Source: Candidatus Zixiibacteriota bacterium
Lineage (GTDB): Bacteria; Zixibacteria; MSB-5A5; SM1-73
Direction: 5' to 3'
DNA: 13,140 nt
NCBI GenBank assembly: GCA_029933635.1
Contig: JAOZNS010000054.1
Location: forward strand, 1 to 13,140
The position numbers were made by a program, and so were the translations under genes. Below the pieces are notes generated by a model. It was given only the letters and a program-made list of their open reading frames with translations, was not told where the DNA came from and ran no database searches. Below, one piece after another: positions 1 to 7,823 of this stretch. Each line of letters starts with the position of its first letter. The first letter of the stretch is position 1.

Positions 1-1274
1 AAGCCCTTTTCATCCACCACGCTTGGATCTACGAAAAGGGAGGCATCAGCCAGCTGGAAGTCCTTCCTTTGAGCCAGAAACCTTTCTATCACCAGTTCAT
101 TTTCCTCCGGTGCCAGGGTGCAGGTGCTATAAACTAAAATACCACCCTCCTTCACCAAGTTTGCAGCATTTGATAGAATCTCCAACTGAAGCTTCTGCAA
201 CCGTAGAGGGTCTTCCTTCTGTTTTCTCCAGCGGGCATCTGGGTTTCGACCTAAGGTTCCCAGAGCGGAACAGGGAACGTCAAGCAGGATTCGGTCTGCC
301 GGAGTAGAATGGAAGTTCCTGGCATCGGCACAACATGCCTGGACCGATCGTAATCCCAGCCTTTGGCAATTTTCCTTCAAGATCTTTAATTTTTTCTCAC
401 TTATATCCACGGCCACCACCTTCCCTTGATCCATCATTTTCTCTGCAATGAAGGTGCTCTTTCCTCCGGGGGCGGCACAGAGGTCCAATACAAACTCACC
501 TGCCCGGGGGTCTAAAAGCACGACCGGGAATCCGGCACTTTCATCCTGAAAATAGATCAATCCTTTTTTTAAGGGTCCAAAATCCTTAAGATCGGCTCTG
601 GTTTCGATCGAATAAAAACCCGGCAAAAATCTTGCAGGCTTAAACTTGATCTTCTCCCGGCTGAAGACCTCCACCAGTCCCTCCGGATCGATTTTTAGCG
701 GATTGATTCGGCAACAAAGTCGGGGCCTTCGATTGAAAGCCTGGCATAATTGCATGGTTTCTTTCTGCCCGAAAATCTTTAACCATTCCTCCACCATCCA
801 GGTTGGAAATGAATAAAACAGAGCAATATTTTCAACCTTGTCCTCTTCCCAGGAAGGAAAGCTTACCTTCCCCTTATCTCGCAGGTAACTTCTCAAAACG
901 GCATTGACCAAAGCCGCAGTCCCCTTATGTCCGAACTTTTTGGCTAGTTTCACCGACTCATCCACCGCCGCACTCTGGGGGACCTTTGACAAAAAATCTA
1001 TCTGATAGAGCCCCATTCTCAAAATATTTCTTATCCAGGGGGTCAACTCCTGCAGTTTCCTTTCCAGGAAAAAACCGAGGACGAAGTCCAATCGACGCCT
1101 CATCTTGGTGACTCCCCAGACCAGTTCAACTATAAACCTTCGATCAAGAGAAGAAAGATGGGGCTTCTGAAAGAAAGCCTGCACGGCTTGGTCAACAAAG
1201 CTATCCTCAGATTCCATCGCGTGCAGGATTTCTAAAGCTATCTGTCTTGGGTTTATTTTCTTTTGCCTCTTCAC
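1..1274 (-). CDS. rsmB: 16S rRNA (cytosine-C5) methyltransferase RsmB/Sun, 3' end cut by window edge
   Basis: RsmB methylates C967 of 16S rRNA with S-adenosylmethionine. I translated 424 intact codons from the minus strand. Residues 8-140 resemble the NusB-like RNA-binding domain (it begins NPRQIALEIL). The SAM-binding motif LDLCAAPGGKST is at 263-274. The two cysteines of m5C methyltransferases are C335 (DVPCSALG) and C385 (YSTCTLAPEENE). The motif around C335 has Ala where Gly is commoner. Family members are usually 430-450 residues, so only a short C-terminus is missing beyond the left edge. The start is GTG: an in-frame TAA lies directly before it, and the next ATG (codon 20) would cut into the NusB-like domain. 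No clear Shine-Dalgarno site is seen. The gene lies 77 bases downstream of the radical SAM gene on the same strand and could be cotranscribed with it. Confidence 0.95.
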   Translation of the reverse strand, partial: MKRQKKINPRQIALEILHAMESEDSFVDQAVQAFFQKPHLSSLDRRFIVELVWGVTKMRRRLDFVLGFFLERKLQELTPWIRNILRMGLYQIDFLSKVPQSAAVDESVKLAKKFGHKGTAALVNAVLRSYLRDKGKVSFPSWEEDKVENIALFYSFPTWMVEEWLKIFGQKETMQLCQAFNRRPRLCCRINPLKIDPEGLVEVFSREKIKFKPARFLPGFYSIETRADLKDFGPLKKGLIYFQDESAGFPVVLLDPRAGEFVLDLCAAPGGKSTFIAEKMMDQGKVVAVDISEKKLKILKENCQRLGLRSVQACCADARNFHSTPADRILLDVPCSALGTLGRNPDARWRKQKEDPLRLQKLQLEILSNAANLVKEGGILVYSTCTLAPEENELVIERFLAQRKDFQLADASLFVDPSVVDEKG

Positions 1275-1351
1275 TTATATAATAGAAACTAAAACGTCGG
1301 CTTTATTGAAAGTTTCATATAGAAAGGTGAAATTGTAGTTATGTTTTTTTG

Positions 1352-3994
1352 CTAAACCACTTCCATTGGAGTTAGAATCTTTTGTTCTTTCTTTACGAAA
1401 AGTCCGGTTCTTTTGAAAACCAGACCGGCCACCTTCCTTTCCTCCAGCCCGAAGCCATATATCAAAACTTCCTCCGGTCGGGCATAACCTTCGGTTCCCA
1501 GTTTGAGATACATCCTCAGAAGCGTTCCTCCATTCACAGCTTCACCTTCTAATTTCAGAATATACCTTCTTATATCTATCTGCTTAGACCGTTGCCTTGA
1601 GATTCTTTTTGCTACCAGATTCTTTTCTTCCATGATTGAGCTGATCAGCTTTTGGGTTTCAGCGAAGGGGAGCTCAAGCCTTACCTGGTAGGAAGCCAGG
1701 TTTATGATAGAGCTCAAAGACTCCGATTTGCCCAAGATCGGTTTGCCCTCCAGGAACTTAAATCCATTGGGCAAAGCCAGATTCAATCTATAAAGAACGG
1801 AGGAGGTATACGGTTCGGTGAGCTGGAGGTCCAGATACTCGGCATCGGAGACGAATCCTAAGGGAAGAGGAGGACCAAAGGCCACCTTCTGGTGAGGATG
1901 GAAACCTTCGGTATATGCGATCGGAATTCCCGATCTGCGAACGGTGCGTTCCATCATGCGTCCCACATCCAGATGAGAGGTAAATCGGACCTCCTCCGAT
2001 TTGCTCCATCTCAGCCTGACCCGACTGCGAGCCACCAAAAGCGCAGGCGAGAAAGCTTTCTTCTTCCTCCTCCGTCCATATGCCTGGGGAGCAGAAATTG
2101 AGGACTCCTTGGAGGTGGGCACCGCCTTTTTCAATTCCTCCGGCAAAACCAGATCACTTATTTTTACCTTGCCGGATGAGAGGTCCACCTCGTCGCTGAT
2201 CCTGGAGGATGATTTCTTCTCCCATGAAGGTTCTTGGTCAGAAGCGTAGGCTCGATCTCTCTCCTTTTTAAGGTATTCTTTTCTTATTCCTTTATCAATG
2301 TGGTCCCAGGGAAGAGGTGCACCGGGATTCTTTTCCTCGGTATAAGAAAAAGGATCAATTCCCTGTTCTTCAAATGCCTCCTTCCAGAACTGATGGTTGA
2401 AATGTTCGGTCCAACTATCCAGCCTGGCCCCTTTTTCCCAGGCGGAGAAGATCACCGAGCTGATCCTTCGGTCTCCTCTGCTTAAGATGCCTTCCAGAAA
2501 GGAGAGCTGTGGATTCCTGAATTTCAGATGCAAGTTACCCATCCTGAGATTATCCTTCAGGTAACCGATTTTTCTTCTGAGGCTCTCCGGATCCTCTAAC
2601 TTTTCCCATTGAAAGGGGGTATGTGGCTTGGGAGTAAAAGGAGAGATAGTTACATTTAAATTTTTCCTTTTCCCACTTCTTTTTGCCACCTTTAAAATTC
2701 TTTTTAGCAACTCCACTATTCCCTTAAGATCCTCCTCCCCCTCTGTTGGCAATCCTATCATAAAGTAGAGCTTGATCAGATTCCATCCGGAGGAGAAGGC
2801 AATCTTGGCGGTATTCAAAAGATCCTCTTCATCTAAGTCTTTGCCGATGACACCTCTGAGTCGAGAAGTTCCTGCCTCCGGAGCAAAGGTTAAACCCGGC
2901 TTTTTCACCCGAGCTAAGAGTCGGGCTAACTCCACCGACAGGGAGTCCGGTCTGAGGGAGGGAAGTGAGATGGATACCCTCCTTGAATAGAATCTCTGAG
3001 AAAGCCTTTTGGTTAACTCCGGCAACTCAGAATAGTCGGTGGTGGAAAGCGAAAGGAGAGAAATCTCATTCCACCCGGAGTTGGCTATTCCCACCTCAGC
3101 CTGCCTGACTATGTCCTCGGCCGGTCTTTCTCTCTTTGGCTGATAGATGGCGGTTGCCGCACAGAAACGGCACCTCTTGGGACAGCCGCGCATAATCTCT
3201 ATGGTCAACCTATCGTGGGTGGTCTCCAAGAAGGGCACTATGGGGGCCAAGGGATAATACTCGTCTTTCAGTTGAGCCAGCGTTCTCACCTTGATCCTTC
3301 CGGGAACTCCAGCGGTTTTTGGCACAATCTTTTCAAATCTATTTTGTGCATCATATCTGACCTTGTAGAATTGAGGAACATATACCCCGGGTATTTTTGA
3401 TAGCTCAAGAAGAAGTTTCCCTTTGTTGCACTTATCCTTCTTCCCCTGCTGAATCTTCTCCAAAATCTCATCTATCATCTGTTCCGCATCGCCCAAAGCT
3501 ACAAGATCAAAGAAATCTGCCACCGGCTCCGGGTTCAAAGTGGAGGGTCCACCAGCAACGATCAAAGGATAACCTTCGTTCCTCTGGGATGAAAAAACGG
3601 GAATAGCGGCTAAGTCCATCATGTTGAGGACCGTGGCATAGTTGAGTTCATAGGTTAAAGAGAAACCCACCACATCGAATTCCTTTAAAGGAGTATGAGT
3701 CTCTAAGGAGAAGAGGGAAATATCTTCTTTTCTCATGATCTTCTCCGCATCCACCCAAGGCGAGAACACCCTTTCTGCAACCCAATTCGATCTTCGATTG
3801 ATCAGGTGGTAGAGTATGGCCAAGCCCAGGTAAGACATCCCGATCTCATATACATCTGGAAAAGCTAAAGCAAATTTGAGCTTCCCGGAATGGTCCTTTT
3901 TGATCGCTCCCAGCTCATTTCCCATATACCTTCCCGGCTTGATCACAAACGGAAGCAATTTTTTTCTAATCTTCTCTGAAAGAGGATGCATCAT
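1352..3994 (-). CDS. Radical SAM protein fused to C-terminal DUF2344 domain (TIGR03960 + TIGR03936 type)
   Basis: This is a large iron-sulfur radical SAM protein of unknown reaction. Residues 40-180 look like a degenerate B12-binding-type Rossmann domain (FPDVYEIGMSYLG, VAGGPSTLNPEP, LGDAEQ). The radical SAM core runs from about 260 to 500, with the cluster cysteines C271, C275 and C278 in RGCPKRCRFC. A charged, low-complexity linker covers about 575-650. DUF2344 follows at about 655-845 (RLRWSKSEEVRFTSHLD, YTEGFHPHQKVAFGPPLPLG). In many bacteria the two parts are fused like this or adjacent, often beside an RNase E/G gene and rplU. Neither neighbour is in this window. The start has GGAG eight bases upstream and an in-frame TAA directly before ATG. 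A tRNA- or ribosome-related role is only a guess from neighbourhoods known elsewhere. Confidence 0.92.
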   Translation of the reverse strand: MMHPLSEKIRKKLLPFVIKPGRYMGNELGAIKKDHSGKLKFALAFPDVYEIGMSYLGLAILYHLINRRSNWVAERVFSPWVDAEKIMRKEDISLFSLETHTPLKEFDVVGFSLTYELNYATVLNMMDLAAIPVFSSQRNEGYPLIVAGGPSTLNPEPVADFFDLVALGDAEQMIDEILEKIQQGKKDKCNKGKLLLELSKIPGVYVPQFYKVRYDAQNRFEKIVPKTAGVPGRIKVRTLAQLKDEYYPLAPIVPFLETTHDRLTIEIMRGCPKRCRFCAATAIYQPKRERPAEDIVRQAEVGIANSGWNEISLLSLSTTDYSELPELTKRLSQRFYSRRVSISLPSLRPDSLSVELARLLARVKKPGLTFAPEAGTSRLRGVIGKDLDEEDLLNTAKIAFSSGWNLIKLYFMIGLPTEGEEDLKGIVELLKRILKVAKRSGKRKNLNVTISPFTPKPHTPFQWEKLEDPESLRRKIGYLKDNLRMGNLHLKFRNPQLSFLEGILSRGDRRISSVIFSAWEKGARLDSWTEHFNHQFWKEAFEEQGIDPFSYTEEKNPGAPLPWDHIDKGIRKEYLKKERDRAYASDQEPSWEKKSSSRISDEVDLSSGKVKISDLVLPEELKKAVPTSKESSISAPQAYGRRRKKKAFSPALLVARSRVRLRWSKSEEVRFTSHLDVGRMMERTVRRSGIPIAYTEGFHPHQKVAFGPPLPLGFVSDAEYLDLQLTEPYTSSVLYRLNLALPNGFKFLEGKPILGKSESLSSIINLASYQVRLELPFAETQKLISSIMEEKNLVAKRISRQRSKQIDIRRYILKLEGEAVNGGTLLRMYLKLGTEGYARPEEVLIYGFGLEERKVAGLVFKRTGLFVKKEQKILTPMEVV

Positions 3995-4015
3995 TTAGTT
4001 TTCTCCAACTATAAG

Positions 4016-4093
4016 TCATTCTCCCAGCCGAGACCGATTTGAGCCATCCTTTTTATACAGATCCAGCGGATCAGCAACCTTCTTTAAACTCAT
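4016..4093 (-). CDS. Possible 25-residue upstream ORF or leader peptide before the radical SAM gene
   Basis: A 25-codon frame begins with ATG at 4093 and ends with TGA at 4018-4016. It has a good GAGGG ribosome binding site (4103-4099, five bases from the ATG). It lies between the promoter candidate at 4191-4163 and the radical SAM start, ending 21 bases before that start. The peptide begins MSLKKVADPLDLYKK and is rich in charged residues. It has no signal peptide, membrane segment or run of one amino acid that would point to attenuation. I recognise no homologue. It may be a real small protein, a translated leader, or chance. Confidence 0.3.
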   Translation of the reverse strand: MSLKKVADPLDLYKKDGSNRSRLGE

Positions 4094-4162
4094 TTTAGCC
4101 CTCACAACAGGGAATCATAACAGTATATCATCTTCATGCCCCTTTTTGTAACACCATATTAA

Positions 4163-4191
4163 TATAAATAAAAATCGTAGAAAAAAGTCAA
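4163..4191 (-). promoter_or_regulatory. Sigma70-like promoter for the leader ORF, radical SAM gene and perhaps rsmB
   Basis: On the minus strand TTGACT (4191-4186) is followed after 17 bases by TTTATA (4168-4163) in an AT-rich stretch. Transcription would start near 4156 and give a leader of about 160 bases before the radical SAM start codon. It lies just past the end of the IS1182-like remnant. It is predicted by pattern only. Confidence 0.5.
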
Positions 4192-4209
4192 AAGATATGA
4201 GTTTATCTG

Positions 4210-4555
4210 TTAGGGGTAAATATTGGGGTGGTTACTCAACTCACAGAGTTTTTGAATCATTAAATTCCAGCGAGCTGGATTTTTCCACAGGATCCATAGG
4301 ACATGTATGGTAAAAAAAGAAAGCAACCCTTTCTCCGTTATCTTGTCCCGATAATATTTGACTATTCACTTGATGTTGTAAACAGTAGAAGTTAAAAGAG
4401 CCTGAAGAGTTACCTTATCCAAGACTCTGCAGATAGCTCGCCTTAACCCATGGCAGTTTTTTAGCTTCGCCGAATATGGTTTCTGGATACATCTTCCGTT
4501 GTTTGATATGTGGCCAGACGGGCTTGAGTTGCCAATTGTATGGAAAGAGTGGTTA
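4210..4555 (-). pseudogene. Degraded C-terminal part of an IS1182-like transposase
   Basis: On the minus strand, the frame after the TAA at 4555-4553 reads PLFPYNWQLKPVW and then RKMYPETIFGEAKKL. An extra base near 4450-4455 shifts the frame, after which it continues HGLRRAICRVLDKVTLQ, ALLTSTVYNIK. An in-frame TGA follows (4368-4366, probably a former CGA arginine codon). The frame beyond the TGA still reads like protein (IVKYYRDKITEKGLLSFF) to a TAA at 4212-4210. The HGLRRA...DKVTLQALLT...YNIKR pattern is typical of the C-terminus of IS1182-type DDE transposases. The N-terminal and central parts are absent. With one frameshift, one internal stop and no 5' half, it cannot make a working transposase. 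The exact family is from memory of the motif, but a transposase origin looks secure. Confidence 0.75.
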
Positions 4556-4580
4556 TTTACCTCTGAGGAAAGAAACCTTT

Positions 4581-4608
4581 CCGCCTGAGGCAAATCTGCC
4601 TGTGGCAG
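4581..4608. repeat. Two adjacent short palindromes between the transposase remnants
   Basis: GCCT-G-AGGC (4583-4591) is followed after four bases by CTGCC-TGT-GGCAG (4596-4608). Both have perfect arms. They lie about 20 bases before the start of the IS481-like remnant and between the two oppositely oriented transposase remains. Such paired GC-rich palindromes can be dispersed repeats or the stem-loop ends of an element. Only one copy was found in this window, so repeat status is inferred. Confidence 0.4.
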
Positions 4609-4627
4609 AAACCAAGAAGGAGGCAAA

Positions 4628-4935
4628 ATGACCACTGAAGCCAAACTTATCCAGAAGAAGCTTTCGCTTTTGGAGCTGGCGTAGTTTTTGAAGAATGTCT
4701 CAAAAGCCTGCCGGATTCACGGCTGTTCCTGCCAGCATTTTATGATATCAAACAATCCTACGAGAGTCAAGGGATTGATGGGCTAAAGGAGAGGACTCGT
4801 CGGAGTCCTTGTATTAAGAACAGGGCTGTCCCTGAGATTGAAAAAGAGGTGCTACGGGTAGCTTTTGAATATCCGTTAACCATACCCCATCAGTGGACGC
4901 AAAGGCCAAATGTTCTTGACTTTGTCCAAAATTAA
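4628..4935 (+). pseudogene. Degraded N-terminal part of an IS481-like transposase
   Basis: A perfect AGGAGG (4618-4623) lies four bases before ATG. The frame opens MTTEAKLIQKKLSLLELA, which matches the usual start of a common IS481-type transposase. An in-frame TAG follows at 4682-4684. Beyond it comes FLKNVSKACRIHGCS, then a one-base loss near 4739-4741. The restored frame reads YDIKQSYESQGIDGLKERTR and PEIEKEVLRVAFEYP. Similarity fades after about 4880, and the frame ends at TAA 4933-4935. Only the helix-turn-helix N-terminal third survives and the DDE catalytic domain is missing. It is therefore a dead fragment with both a nonsense mutation and a frameshift. It stands back to back with the other transposase remnant and is followed by the DUF502 gene. 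Confidence 0.75.
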
Positions 4936-5025
4936 AATAATTTTACCCTCGGGTTAGGCGATACGTGAAGATGAGGAAAAGAGAATTATTGCTATCCATC
5001 TATAAAGCCATTTAAGCAAAAGCCC

Positions 5026-5673
5026 ATGTCCATAAGAGAGAAACTGAACACGGTCTTAAGGCAGTACTTTCTGGGTGGAATCCTGGTGATCGTGCCGCTC
5101 ATCATCACCTTTCTGGTCTTACGTTTCCTTTTCAGAGGAATAGATGGTCTCCTTTCCCCTTTGATCGTCAAGTTCATAGGATATAATGTCCCCGGATTAG
5201 GGGTGGTTGCCACAATCATATTGATTTTTCTGGCTGGTTTTCTCACCGCCAATGTGATCGGGTCCAGGCTTTTCAAAATGTGGGAGATATTTTTGATCAG
5301 AACCCCCTTGGTCCGCACGATCTATAGTTCCTCCAAGCAACTGGTTCAGGCGATCACCACCACCGATAAGCACTCATTCAAACAGGTGGTGCTGGTGGAA
5401 TTTCCCAGAAAAGGGATGTTCTGCCTGGGGTTTTTAACCCGCGAAATTAAGGCTAACATCGAGGGTAAGCCAGATGAGTTGATCGCCGTCTATATTCCCT
5501 CCACTCCTACTCCCTTCAGCGGCTGGACCATGCTCTTTCCTAAAAAGGAGGTAACCTTTCTTGAAATGAGCGTGGAGCAGGGAATTAAGTTCTTCGTGTC
5601 AGGCGGAATAGCCGCTTCAGGGTCGTTTGACCCCAAAGAGACCAAAAGGATAGAAAAACTGGATCATCTTTGA
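5026..5673 (+). CDS. DUF502 family inner-membrane protein
   Basis: This 215-residue protein matches the DUF502 family. It has a short basic N-terminus, membrane segments at about 14-36 and 57-79, and a soluble C-terminal half. Typical family stretches are seen: RTPLVRTIYSSSKQL (92-106), VLVEFPRKGMFCLGFLT (122-138) and VYIPSTPTPFSGWTMLFP (155-172). Its molecular role is unknown to me. ATG 5026 is the only start available, because the frame has a TGA at 4972-4974 and no other start codon between. No Shine-Dalgarno site is evident. The next gene begins 17 bases after its stop, so the two probably share a transcript. That suggests, but does not show, a shared membrane or ion-related job. Confidence 0.9.
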   Translation: MSIREKLNTVLRQYFLGGILVIVPLIITFLVLRFLFRGIDGLLSPLIVKFIGYNVPGLGVVATIILIFLAGFLTANVIGSRLFKMWEIFLIRTPLVRTIYSSSKQLVQAITTTDKHSFKQVVLVEFPRKGMFCLGFLTREIKANIEGKPDELIAVYIPSTPTPFSGWTMLFPKKEVTFLEMSVEQGIKFFVSGGIAASGSFDPKETKRIEKLDHL

Positions 5674-5690
5674 TTTAAGCTTTATTTTTC

Positions 5691-6887
5691 ATGCTCTCTG
5701 AACTTAAGTCCATAGGCGCCGTCACTGCAAAAGCTAAAGCTCTCTCTGCCATCTGGACTTTTCCTTCCATAATTTTCTCCGCCCTGGTGATCGGCTGGGC
5801 CGCAGAGGCGTCGCAATTTTTGATATCTCAGGGTTTGGCTTTAGCCATTTTGGCTTGGCTTCAAACCTTACCTGAATTTGCGGTTGAAGCGGTGATTGCC
5901 TGGGAGGCTGGGGTTGATCCGGAAAAGGTCCATCTGATCACCGCTAATTTTACCGGCTCCTTGCGCCTTCTGGTAGGTTTGGCCTGGCCCATGATCTACT
6001 TCACCGCGGCATTTTTCAGAAAAAGGGGACCCCAAAATAAAGGATTGGTGAACATTCGTCTGGAGGGAGAACATGCGGTTGAGGTGATAGGACTTTTGCC
6101 TCCCATCGGATATTTTGTGATAATTCTTTTGAAGGGAACTTTGAGCCTTTTTGACTCGATAATTCTGACCAGCATGTATATCAGCTATCTTTACGTCCTG
6201 CAAAGAATTCCCCCTCAGAATCAGGAAAAGATGGAGGAGGCGGCAAAGATTCCTCGCATGATTTTGAAGATGAAACCTCTTCCTCGAAACTTCTCCATAG
6301 CGGGACTTTTTCTGATCGGGGGCTTCTGGCTTTATTTTGTGGCTCATCCATTTCTCTATAGCATGTTGGCGTTGGCAACGCTTTTGGGCGTGTCTAACTT
6401 CGTCTTCGTGCAGTGGGTTGCACCTTTTCTGTCTGAATTTCCGGAGAAGGTGACCGCATTCAACTGGGCCAGAACCGTGAGAAAAGCACCCATGGGATTG
6501 ATGAACATGGTCTCCTCCAACATAAACCAGTGGACCGTGCTGGTGGCTATGATTCCCATCGTTTACAGCTTTAGTAGGGGACAAGTCTCGGTGGTACATT
6601 TTGATCCCCACCAGAGGCTGGAGATATTTTTGACCATGGCTCAAGCCTTTTTGGGATTTCTTTTTTTAGCTAACATGGAATTTAGATGGTATGAAGCACT
6701 GGGGCTTTTCTTCTTATGGTTTGTCCAATTCATCTTCCCCGAATGGAGGGAGGAGATCACCTTCGTATATCTTTTCTGGATATTAATCGAACTTTTGCTT
6801 GCTTTCGTCGGGAAGAAAAAGCTGAAGGTTTTTAAAGAGTTTAGAAATTTATTTCATATATATGTATTGAAGAAATACAGACCTTAA
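5691..6887 (+). CDS. Sodium/calcium exchanger-superfamily (CaCA) membrane protein
   Basis: This 398-residue polytopic membrane protein has many hydrophobic segments and the two inverted alpha repeats of the cation/Ca2+ exchanger superfamily. Alpha-1 spans about 56-95 (LQTLPEFAVEAVIAWEAG, then ITANFTGSLRLLVG, with acidic E62). Alpha-2 spans about 243-283 (APFLSEFPEKVTAFNWA, then MNMVSSNINQWTV, with E249 and E252). These acidic residues and the N/S-rich second halves normally line the cation sites. A cytoplasmic-looking charged loop lies at about 172-200. The repeats differ from the classic G-T-S-x-P-E form, so the transported ion (Na+, Ca2+, H+ or other) is open. It starts 17 bases after the DUF502 gene, without a visible Shine-Dalgarno site, and is probably its operon partner. 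Confidence 0.82.
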   Translation: MLSELKSIGAVTAKAKALSAIWTFPSIIFSALVIGWAAEASQFLISQGLALAILAWLQTLPEFAVEAVIAWEAGVDPEKVHLITANFTGSLRLLVGLAWPMIYFTAAFFRKRGPQNKGLVNIRLEGEHAVEVIGLLPPIGYFVIILLKGTLSLFDSIILTSMYISYLYVLQRIPPQNQEKMEEAAKIPRMILKMKPLPRNFSIAGLFLIGGFWLYFVAHPFLYSMLALATLLGVSNFVFVQWVAPFLSEFPEKVTAFNWARTVRKAPMGLMNMVSSNINQWTVLVAMIPIVYSFSRGQVSVVHFDPHQRLEIFLTMAQAFLGFLFLANMEFRWYEALGLFFLWFVQFIFPEWREEITFVYLFWILIELLLAFVGKKKLKVFKEFRNLFHIYVLKKYRP

Positions 6888-7309
6888 AAGGAAGTGCAAG
6901 TTAGCCCTTATTTTTCCGGTTATCTGACCCACCTGTTTGAAGCATACTCGACCTTTGATATGTGACCACGGTTAAGAACTAAACTTTCAGGGTAATCCCC
7001 AATCCTGGGTTTTCTGCAGGATCCATAAGAGAAGATTCCATAATTTTCCTGCTTATCCTTTCACCTGATAGTATTCCCAAAAATACCTTTGGTTTTGTCC
7101 CCCAACTTTGGAAGCAGATTTATGTTAATCACCTGAAAGATGCTCATGTCACTTTATTTTCCCACCAATATTTTTGGGATAATTTAAGAGGTCAACATAG
7201 TTATTCCGTGGGGACTAAATTACCCACAAAATATCTTGAAAATTGAATTTTTTGATATATATTGACCAAAAGACGAGTAGAAAAAGCTTAAGAAAAATGG
7301 GAGTTTCTG
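6888..7309. other. Intergenic stretch with an open frame lacking a start codon
   Basis: This gap of 422 bases separates the exchanger from the HIT gene. A plus-strand frame is open for 88 codons (6983-7246). It has no ATG or TTG, and its only GTG is near the end, so it is not called as a gene. Its later part reads somewhat like protein (LWKQIYVNHLKDAH, FSHQYFWDNLRG) and may be a gene relic, but I recognise no family. The last 75 bases hold the promoter candidate and ribosome binding site of the HIT gene. Confidence 0.4.
7236..7263 (+). promoter_or_regulatory. Sigma70-like promoter candidate before the HIT gene
   Basis: TTGAAA (7236-7241) is followed after 16 bases by TATATT (7258-7263). Transcription would start near 7270, about 40 bases before the HIT start codon. 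The -10 box overlaps an ATTGAC hexamer (7261-7266), which equals one half of the palindrome found before the HTH-LeuC gene. That overlap could be chance. No other good promoter was seen in the gap. Confidence 0.5.
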
Positions 7310-7807
7310 TTGGAAAAGTTGTGGGCCCCCTGGCGTGAGAAGTTTATCCTCTGCGAAAAAAAGCCCGGCTGTTTTCTTTGTAGGACCGCAAGGGAAAATC
7401 AGGATCGTAAGAATTTGATCCTTTTGCGGGGCACATGGTGCTTTGCCATCCTGAATCGTTATCCCTACAATAATGGACATCTGATGGTGGCTCCCTTTCG
7501 ACATGTGGGTAAACTGGAGGGGTTAAAGGATGAGGAGCTTGGTGAACTTTGGAAGATCTCTCAACTCTGCGTGAAGGCACTTAAATCGGGTTTGAAGCCA
7601 CAGGGGATCAATCTGGGAATGAACCTGGGAAAAATCTCCGGTGCTGGGGTGGCAGATCATATCCATCTCCATATCGTCCCTCGATGGCAGGGTGACACCA
7701 ATTTCATGCCCATCTTAGCCGAGACCAAGATAGTCTCGGTGGGGCTTTCCAACACCTACAGGGTTTTGAGAAAGGAATTGAAAAAACTAAAGGATACATC
7801 TGATTAA
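7310..7807 (+). CDS. HIT-family protein, Ap4A phosphorylase-like
   Basis: This 165-residue histidine-triad protein has the catalytic motif HIHLHIV at 117-123 (H117, H119, H121). A CxxC (C21, C24) together with H57 and H117 probably forms the structural zinc site. The start KLWAPWREKFI, the segment AILNRYPYNNGHLMVAP (46-62) and the end HIVPRWQGDTNF (121-132) closely resemble bacterial diadenosine tetraphosphate phosphorylases such as the mycobacterial one. The likely reaction is therefore phosphorolysis or hydrolysis of Ap4A-like dinucleotides. The start is TTG, chosen because GGGAG lies six bases upstream and because these proteins typically begin MEKLWAPWR. The ATG at 7297 is in another frame that soon stops. 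The HTH-LeuC gene begins 33 bases downstream. Confidence 0.9.
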   Translation: MEKLWAPWREKFILCEKKPGCFLCRTARENQDRKNLILLRGTWCFAILNRYPYNNGHLMVAPFRHVGKLEGLKDEELGELWKISQLCVKALKSGLKPQGINLGMNLGKISGAGVADHIHLHIVPRWQGDTNFMPILAETKIVSVGLSNTYRVLRKELKKLKDTSD

Positions 7808-7823
7808 CGCCAGAGAAAAATCG

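Noticed and set aside
2001..2249. Several plus-strand frames of 60-90 codons opposite the radical SAM gene
   Set aside because: They are antisense to conserved coding sequence, with no ribosome binding sites or domains.
4366..4644. Minus-strand 92-codon frame taken as a gene
   Set aside because: Only its last third resembles protein, the C-terminus of a decayed transposase. The upstream part is the wrong frame after a frameshift and runs antisense to the start of the IS481-like relic.
5868..6644. Long antisense frame (258 codons) opposite the exchanger gene
   Set aside because: It is rich in His, Gln and Ser as expected opposite a hydrophobic membrane protein, has no recognisable domain, and conflicts with a well-supported gene.
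6885..6897. Exact 13-base match TAAAAGGAAGTGC with 10983-10995
   Set aside because: About one such match is expected by chance in a window of this size, and the flanks do not align.
7008..7030. Similarity of the CAGGATCCATA region to 4288-4300
   Set aside because: The 4288 copy is explained by the transposase relic frame on the other strand. The shared core is only 11 bases and the flanks match loosely.
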